DNA of 64,000 nucleotides, taken from Dermacentor variabilis (Eukaryota > Arthropoda > Arachnida > Ixodida > Ixodidae). Location of the stretch: positions 48,370,115 through 48,434,114 of the forward strand of contig NC_134573.1 in NCBI RefSeq assembly GCF_050947875.1, in the 5' to 3' direction. The position numbers and the translations under genes are program-made. Positions 58,593-64,000 of this stretch are shown here, piece by piece (position 1 is the first letter of the stretch; the number at the start of each line of letters is the position of its first letter). Under the pieces are notes generated by a model. The model was given only the letters and a program-made list of their open reading frames with translations. It searched no databases and was not told where the DNA came from.

Positions 58593-59447
58593 GTGCCTCA
58601 AAGCTCCTGCACCCTCTATGAGGAGGCAAAGTAAGCCAGTAAAACATGTGGTGACACCTAGCGTAGCAAGAAGAATGGTAAGAGGCCACCGAGTAAATGG
58701 TTTCATACAATAATTACGAGAGGGAACTCTGGCGCTAGTGTTTAAGGGAGTTGCAATCGCGGTGGTTGAGCCAACATCGGAATCATGCAAAATACATAGA
58801 TTTGCCTAAACTTCGTCTTCCTGGCTTTAAACGTCCCTTCGGTTTGGTAAACTCGTCATTTTCATCAAGGTACTGTGCAATAAATAATTAAACAATCGTT
58901 AACTAAACCACCCGCCGGCAGGATTCAAGCACAGGATCTCCAGCACACAAGCCCAAAACCGAAACCAATGCCCCACGGGCACTTTCTTTATTTTACGCCA
59001 CGGACGTATGCATTGACATGGGCCATAGAGAACCCTCATACATTTTTTGCGGGCAAGCCAGTGTCTTAAGACGCTTGGCGCGTTTGAATTTGGACACCTC
59101 GACAGGTTGCGCCGCTATTAGTAGCGATTGTGTGTGTTCGCAGATTGTTCTACAGACCCGGAAGGGAAAAGCCCCTAAATAAGTAAACATTTGCATTCAG
59201 TGATGTGCGTCGGCTTTTAAAGCGAAAGCTTTGCTAATCGCTTCGAGGCGAGTTTCGCCGTCTCCAGCAATATGACTTTCATTTGGCTGCAACTGCACCG
59301 TAGCCTTGGCAACGCATCGCGTGACTAGCCGCGGTGAGCTTTGCAGCCTCCGCCGGATGCGCTCTCCGCAGCTGGTTCGTCGCCTGACCACGTGACTTGT
59401 CGCGTGCCTGGCTAAGGGGAGCGCTGCGCTCGCCTGGTATGAGAGGG
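58593..59447. other. No recognisable gene
   Basis: Short motif-free frames; the last 250 bp are GC-rich and lead into a large foldback. Confidence 0.45.
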
Positions 59448-59610
59448 AAGGGGGGGGTGGCGTGCACGAATATTTAATAACGAAAATAATAACGAATTTA
59501 AAATCGCGTTTTTGTGCCGATTAGGCGTTATCTATGGAACATTCAGGAATGCGTTCTTAAATTCGTTATTATTGTCGTTAATAAATGTTCGCGCAAGCCG
59601 CCCCGGGTTT
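59448..59610. repeat. Long foldback element
   Basis: The arms 59467-59501 and 59557-59591 are 35-bp inverted copies with a few mismatches (shared AATAATAACGAATTTAA). Similarity extends outward through the G-rich flank to about 59448 and 59610. The loop is 55 bp. It is probably a foldback MITE. Confidence 0.7.
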
Positions 59611-59689
59611 TCTCTGAGCTTGCGCGGGAGCGGGACGCTTTGAGCCGTCTTAGCCAAGCGGCGTCTGACCACTACGAAAACTTATGACT

Positions 59690-60322
59690 GCTCCTACCAG
59701 TACTAAACAACTGCGTGAGAGCTAAACTTGAATACGCGGTGATAGTATGGCATCGGCATAATAAAAAAGACATCGTACAACTGGAGCGTGTACAAAGAAA
59801 AGCTATGCGGTTTATGTTTGGCAAATATAAAAGATGATTCACCATCCATGCTAATGAAACAGCATAACATGCACACTTTAGAGTCCCGACGGAAAGTTAG
59901 TCACCTCATCTTTCTTAACTATTGCTTGCAAGGAAAAATCAAAACGAAATTGCCTAATTGTGTCAAAGCTCATTGCTTGAAGAGGACCAGACACACGCAA
60001 GCACATTCACTGGCACGAATTTTCGCTCGCACTAAGATGTCTAAAAATAGATTTTTCTCCAGAACTGTATCTCATTGGAATGCCTTACTGTCTCACGTTT
60101 TTCCGACCAGTAATATTGCGACACAGTTGGAAAGTCACCTCTTTGTTTCATGAGATTTTGGTTTGGTTTTTCGATGCTTGACATTGTTTGAATGCTTTTG
60201 ATTGCTTGTTTTTGTTTATCTGCCAATATTGCTTCAATCTCCTTGATATTGTTTTGTAATATGGTTGGCTGCGCCCCTCCTTCCAGGGCCCACTTGGTCT
60301 GCAGTATTTGAAATAAATAAAC
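59690..60322 (+). mobile_element. CR1/L2-like LINE 3' end (plus strand)
   Basis: ORF2 C-terminal sequence: ALLSHVFPTSN at the end, preceded by CVRAKLEYAVIVWHRHNKKDIVQLERVQRKAMRF (59705-59810) and, after a frame change, NMHTLESRRKVSHLIFLNY. A 3' untranslated region follows with CAGTATTTGAAATAAATAAA at its end. The frame from 59788 is open for 121 codons. 5' truncated. Confidence 0.75.
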
Positions 60323-60415
60323 CCCGCGGATATCGGCCGGCGAGCTGCTTCGCGGGAGAGAGAGAGAGAGAAGAAACATTATTATAAAGTGGAAGGATTT
60401 ATGTGGTTGGGGCCC

Positions 60416-60796
60416 TCAGTCCAGGGCCCCAATGGCTGTCGCTACCGCTCGTGCTCGTCGTATCAGGGCCAGCCAGACCTGAGGCTCGGAGCGACGGAGG
60501 ATCGCCTCCCATTGTGCATATGTTGGTTGGGGGGATTGTAGAAGAGGGATATCCTTAGGTGGTCTTTGGCACTCAATCGTGACGTGGAACGTCTTCGGTG
60601 GTGCACCGCACCCTGGGCAGGTGGTAGGGTATAAGGTTGGGGAGAGCTTGTTGAGAAAGAGGAGTTTCGGATATGAGTTGGTTTGAAGCCGTCTCAGGGA
60701 TACGGCTTCATACCGGGAGAAGGATTTGGGAGGAGGGTGATATTGCAAGCGGCCTAGTCTGTAAAAGTATAGAGTGTCCCGGTATGTGCTGGGCAA
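60416..60796 (-). pseudogene. I-group LINE D ORF2 C-terminus
   Basis: SFSRYEAVSLRRLQTNSYPK, then CPGCGAPPKTFHVTIEC, the Cys/His motif that follows RNase H in this group, ending at ARAVATAIGALD and a stop. It is separated from the upstream frame by stops and frame changes around 60800-60910. Confidence 0.75.
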
Positions 60797-60910
60797 ATTC
60801 TGGGGGGCTTGATATGGGTTGCTCGCCTCACTGCCAGGTGCCCGGCAGGTTAGCTCTCGGGCAGCCGCATGAGCGCGGTCATTGCCTGACAGTGAGGCAT
60901 GAGCAGGTGC

Positions 60911-62428
60911 TCAAATCAGCCTGATTCGTAGTACTGAGGGATCTGGAATGGCGGGGAGCTTACGTGTGCTGGTGAGAGCGCGATTGGCTTCCTGAGGTAT
61001 ATGACCCCTGAGGCAGGCTCGACATGCCTCTTGTGAGTCTGTAATGATGATGTGGTTGTGTTTTGGTGATCTTTTCATGTGACCGACGATGTGGTTGAAA
61101 GCGAGTGCTATGGCCAACGTCTCCCCTGTGAGCGTAGCCTCGGTTTGGACGCTACACGAGGTGACGATATTACCTTGATCGTCTGCCACCACCGACACTT
61201 GTCTTTCTTTGTTTCTGGTCGCAAGAGCATAGTGGGCAGCGTCGGTATAATAGACGCTGCCCTCCGGCTGGGCGTTGAGGAGTTTCCGAAGGTATCTAAC
61301 ACGTGCATCCCGGCGACCATTATGATGCTCTGGATGCATATTGCGCGGTATGGGTGCTATGGTGAGTAAGGTTCGGATGTTTGATGGGACTGGGACATGC
61401 TCTCGCGTAGAGGGTGAATGCTGTGGGTAGCCCAGCCGTGAGAGCAAATGCCTACCTGTAGGGGTCAGTCTCAATCGCTCGAGTTGTGCCATTCTAAGCG
61501 CTTCGATGTGTTCCTCGATGGTATTGTGTACCCCGAGAGCAAGTAGTCGTTCCGTGGAAGCATATACAGGAATTCCGAGTGCTTGTTTAACTTCTCTTAT
61601 AATAATTGTGTTTATACGGTTGGGCTGAGAGAGCGTCAGGTTGTGGTATAGGAGATGATAGGTTAGCCGGCTGATAATGCATGCCTTGACCAACCGCACC
61701 ATATCGGCTTCCTTGAGTCCTGAGTGGCGGTTACTAACGCGTCTCATCATACCGACGATTTGCTCGCACTGTCGACCAAGGAGATCTACCGTGAAGTGAG
61801 CTTTGGCATTGGATTGTAGGTGATAACCAAGGATTCGGACCCTTTGTGCAGTGGGAATTGATAAGCCTTGTTTTCTCACTTCAATCACTGGAATTGGCGT
61901 TTCATAGATGCTTCGGGTTCGGATTAGTAATAGTTCTGATTTACTTGGCGCACATTCGAGGTCTCCATTCGCGAGGTACGCCTGCACTATATCCACCGCC
62001 GTCTGCAGGCGGTCCTGAATGTCTCCATCTGAGCCGGTGTACGTCCAGAGAGTCAAATCGTCAGCATATATCGCGTGGTATAGCACCTTAACCTTCTCCA
62101 GTAACTGGGGTAGTCTCGCCATAGCTATGTTGAATAGCGTCGGCGAGAGCACTGACCCCTGAGGTGTCCCCGCTCCGGTAACATTAATGTCTGTTGACCG
62201 ATATGGGCCCATTCCCACTGTAGCTACACGGTCCTTGAGAAAGACTCGCACGTAATTGTACATGCGGGAGCCACAGTGGGAGTGGGCCAGGTTCTCAAAG
62301 ATGAGACCATGGGAAACGTTATCGAAAGCTCCTTTGACATCCAGCGCCAAAAGAGCTCTCGTCTGAGCCCCGATGGGGGGGTCAACGAGATCCTCTTTTA
62401 TCTGAAGAAGAACATCGTGAGCGGACAA
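60911..62428 (-). pseudogene. I-group LINE D RT and RNase H, 505-codon open frame
   Basis: RT palm and thumb: LALDVKGAFDNVSH, GTPQGSVLSPTLFNIAM, the intact YADDLTLW box, then RILGYHLQ and SGLKEADMVRLVKACIISRLTY. RNase H follows with YYTDAAHYA, LTGETLAIALA and IITDSQEACRACLRG, so three catalytic acids are present. The frame is intact here, but upstream it joins the RT N-terminus only after a frameshift near 62430-62500. Confidence 0.88.
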
Positions 62429-63129
62429 ATGGGGGCGAAATCCAAACTGTGTGGGAAAAGAAATTTTGTATCTGCAAGAAAGGTTGAAGCCGTTTTAGGA
62501 TTACACTCAAGCAGCTTTCCGATGCACGATGTGAGGGAAATTGGCCGTAAATTTTGGATCGACAGGGGTTTTCCGGGCTTGAGCATGAAAGTGATCTCGG
62601 CACGTCGCCATTCTAGAGGAAGAGTGCCGGCGTGCCAGTGCTGATTGTACATAGCACAGAGCGTTTCCAGGTCCTCATCCCGGAGATTTCGCAGTAGAGT
62701 ATAACGTATCCCGTCCTCGCCGGGTGCGGTGTTCCTATGAATGTCTGCGAGTGCGGCTTTGATTTCTTGGACAGTTATGTCAGTGCCTAGCGGGTCAGTT
62801 TCTTCTCTATACGGGTAGTCCGGATAGCTTGGCTTAGAGCCACGAGAGAGATACCTTTGTTCAAGGTCCTTCAGAAGCTGGTCCCCGTCTCCTTCGTACT
62901 GGTGGAGGAAAATTTGAAGCTGCCGGTTTTTATGGGATTTCGTGTTTGTCGGATTTATTCGCGACCGAGGGATTGCCCACGTTCTCGCGGTGCCCAGCGT
63001 ACTACTTAGCTAACCACAAAACGTTTGACAGTTAGCACTGGTTAGCTGGTCTGCGTATTCCTGGGCTGCTCTCGTAATTTGGGATATTCTGTCGCGCAAT
63101 TTTCGATTGAACTTTTGCCGCTTCCATCG
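62398..63129 (-). pseudogene. I-group LINE D linker and RT N-terminus
   Basis: RT fingers: WHAGTLPLEWRRAEITFMLKPGKPLSIQNLRPISLTSCIGKLLE (62640-62505), followed by a frameshift. Upstream to 63129 the linker between endonuclease and RT is present in broken frames. Confidence 0.7.
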
Positions 63130-63999
63130 CTACGTGAGACCTCGGTGCGCGTCCCACAGATGTAGGAGATGCGGGTCAACCTCGGGGGTGTCTGCTGTCG
63201 TGGTTATGCGGCTAGTCGTTTTGTTTAGATCATTGCGTAAATCACTGAGCCAACTGGCATAACTTTTGGGGCTTTCATCTCCTGTGGCTCGATCCTTACG
63301 GATTACGCGAAGTTTGGTCCAATTTGTAATGCAAATTTTCTTTTCAGTGCGTTTGTAACTTGTGTGATTGATGCGGATGATGAGAATGTGGTGATCGCTA
63401 CCCAGCGTCTCGCCAGTGTTCAGCCACTCGCCCTGGACCCCCCTAGTGAAAGTGAGATCCGGGCATGTGTCTCTCTCGACGCTATTTCCCTGGCGACTAG
63501 GCTGGGTATGATCTGTTATGAGGGTGAATCGGTGATTATGTGTGAGCCGGGTGCCCTTTGGTGTGTTACTGCGAGAGCCGCAGGCCACGTGTGCGGGATT
63601 GAAGTCACCGCAGACTACGGACACCGGGCCCAACTTGATGAGTTCCAAGAGTAGATACTGAAAATTGTTCCACCGAGCCCGAGGTGCACTGTATACATTT
63701 AAAATGTACAGGCTATTTTGTCTCGTGTCCGGGGGGACAACCTCAATTATTTGATGAGGGATATCTGATGTGAGAGTAGTATGGGTATAGGTGAGTTTCC
63801 TGGACACAAGCGCGCACACTTTCGCCTCGTCCAAGCCCCTAATGGCCTCGTAGCCACTGATAGCTACAAGGGTGGCGCCCGGCTCTGGGAGAAGTATGAT
63901 GTCCGACGGTTCTGACGGTGCGGCAACGTACTGTTGCAGCGAGCCCCGTTTAGATGGGTACCCCCTGCAATTCCATTGTCACATCGTCAGTCCCGCCAT
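63130..63999 (-). pseudogene. I-group LINE D endonuclease
   Basis: Starts at the ATG 63999 (MAGLTM) with a stop six codons later, then QWNCRGYPSKRGSL, IILLPEPG, and from 63834 an open frame with LYILNVYSAPR, VVCGDFNPAHVACG, SRQGNSVERDTCPDLTFTR and LGSDHHILII. All main AP-endonuclease motifs are visible, except that the usual Gln-Glu of LQE reads Pro-Glu. ORF1, if present, lies outside the window. Confidence 0.82.
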
Positions 64000-64000
64000 T

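Larger units (their letters stand above)
60356..64000 (-). mobile_element. I-group LINE copy D, cut by the window end
   Basis: Minus strand. The 3' end is AATAATGTTTCTTCTCTCTCTC..., with a (TC)n tail at 60356-60375. ORF2 remnants run from the ATG at 63999 back to about 60416, covering endonuclease, RT, RNase H and the Cys/His C-terminus. ORF1 would lie beyond the window. The tail faces the tail of the CR1/L2-like LINE at 59690-60322. Confidence 0.85.

Overview
The window looks like repeat-rich intergenic DNA from an arthropod, most probably a hard (ixodid) tick. The evidence is a tRNA-derived SINE with a tail that matches what I remember of the tick Ruka family, plus RTE, I-group, CR1/L2-like, Penelope, Ty3/gypsy and mariner elements crowded into 64 kb. 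The species cannot be told from sequence alone. I recognise no intact host gene, no rRNA, no functional tRNA and no CRISPR. Almost every protein-coding signal belongs to a transposable element, and nearly all copies are broken. Layout: 1-6.3 kb has no recognisable gene, apart from a non-autonomous DNA transposon with ~43-bp terminal inverted repeats (3210-4193) and a small foldback. 6342-11292 is a complete but dead Ty3/gypsy element on the minus strand, with two 181-bp LTRs, followed by an (AT)30 microsatellite. 12.0-14.0 kb is a second gypsy copy; its RT palm segment has been inverted and one junction is full of short templated palindromes. An RTE LINE (14044-17094, minus) lies just outside this copy, beside its presumed LTR end. 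18.2-23.6 kb is an I-group LINE lying inside a minisatellite and itself interrupted by a twin-primed second I-group LINE. 23665-26859 is the youngest element, an RTE LINE with one stop codon and an 11-bp target duplication; its 5' end is a 72-nt tRNA-like sequence. Next come a SINE with target duplication (26921-27162) and a dead mariner (27266-28573). 29.2-47.7 kb appears to be one CR1/L2-like LINE broken by nested insertions: a head-to-head Penelope composite (30188-36749) with an 8-bp target duplication, SINEs, another tRNA-headed RTE copy (38239-41388) and TTAA-flanked inverted-repeat elements. 49.6-52.8 kb holds a LINE 3' end and a 2.1-kb TTAA/TIR element that carries a THAP-domain exon. 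52.8-58.6 kb is a nearly full-length I-group LINE with both ORFs. 59.7-64 kb holds a CR1/L2-like LINE 3' end and a minus-strand I-group LINE that runs off the window. How it works together: the parts form a layered insertion record rather than a pathway. Five target-site duplications read directly from the sequence date insertions relative to their hosts: RTE at 14 kb, I-LINE at 21.6 kb, RTE at 23.7 kb, SINE at 26.9 kb and Penelope at 30.2 kb. The most notable biological points are the tRNA-like heads on two RTE copies (one proven by its target duplication to have been inserted with the LINE), an SGNH-hydrolase-like first ORF in the Penelope element, a 2A-like peptide in a LINE ORF1, and a THAP exon inside a TTAA/TIR element.
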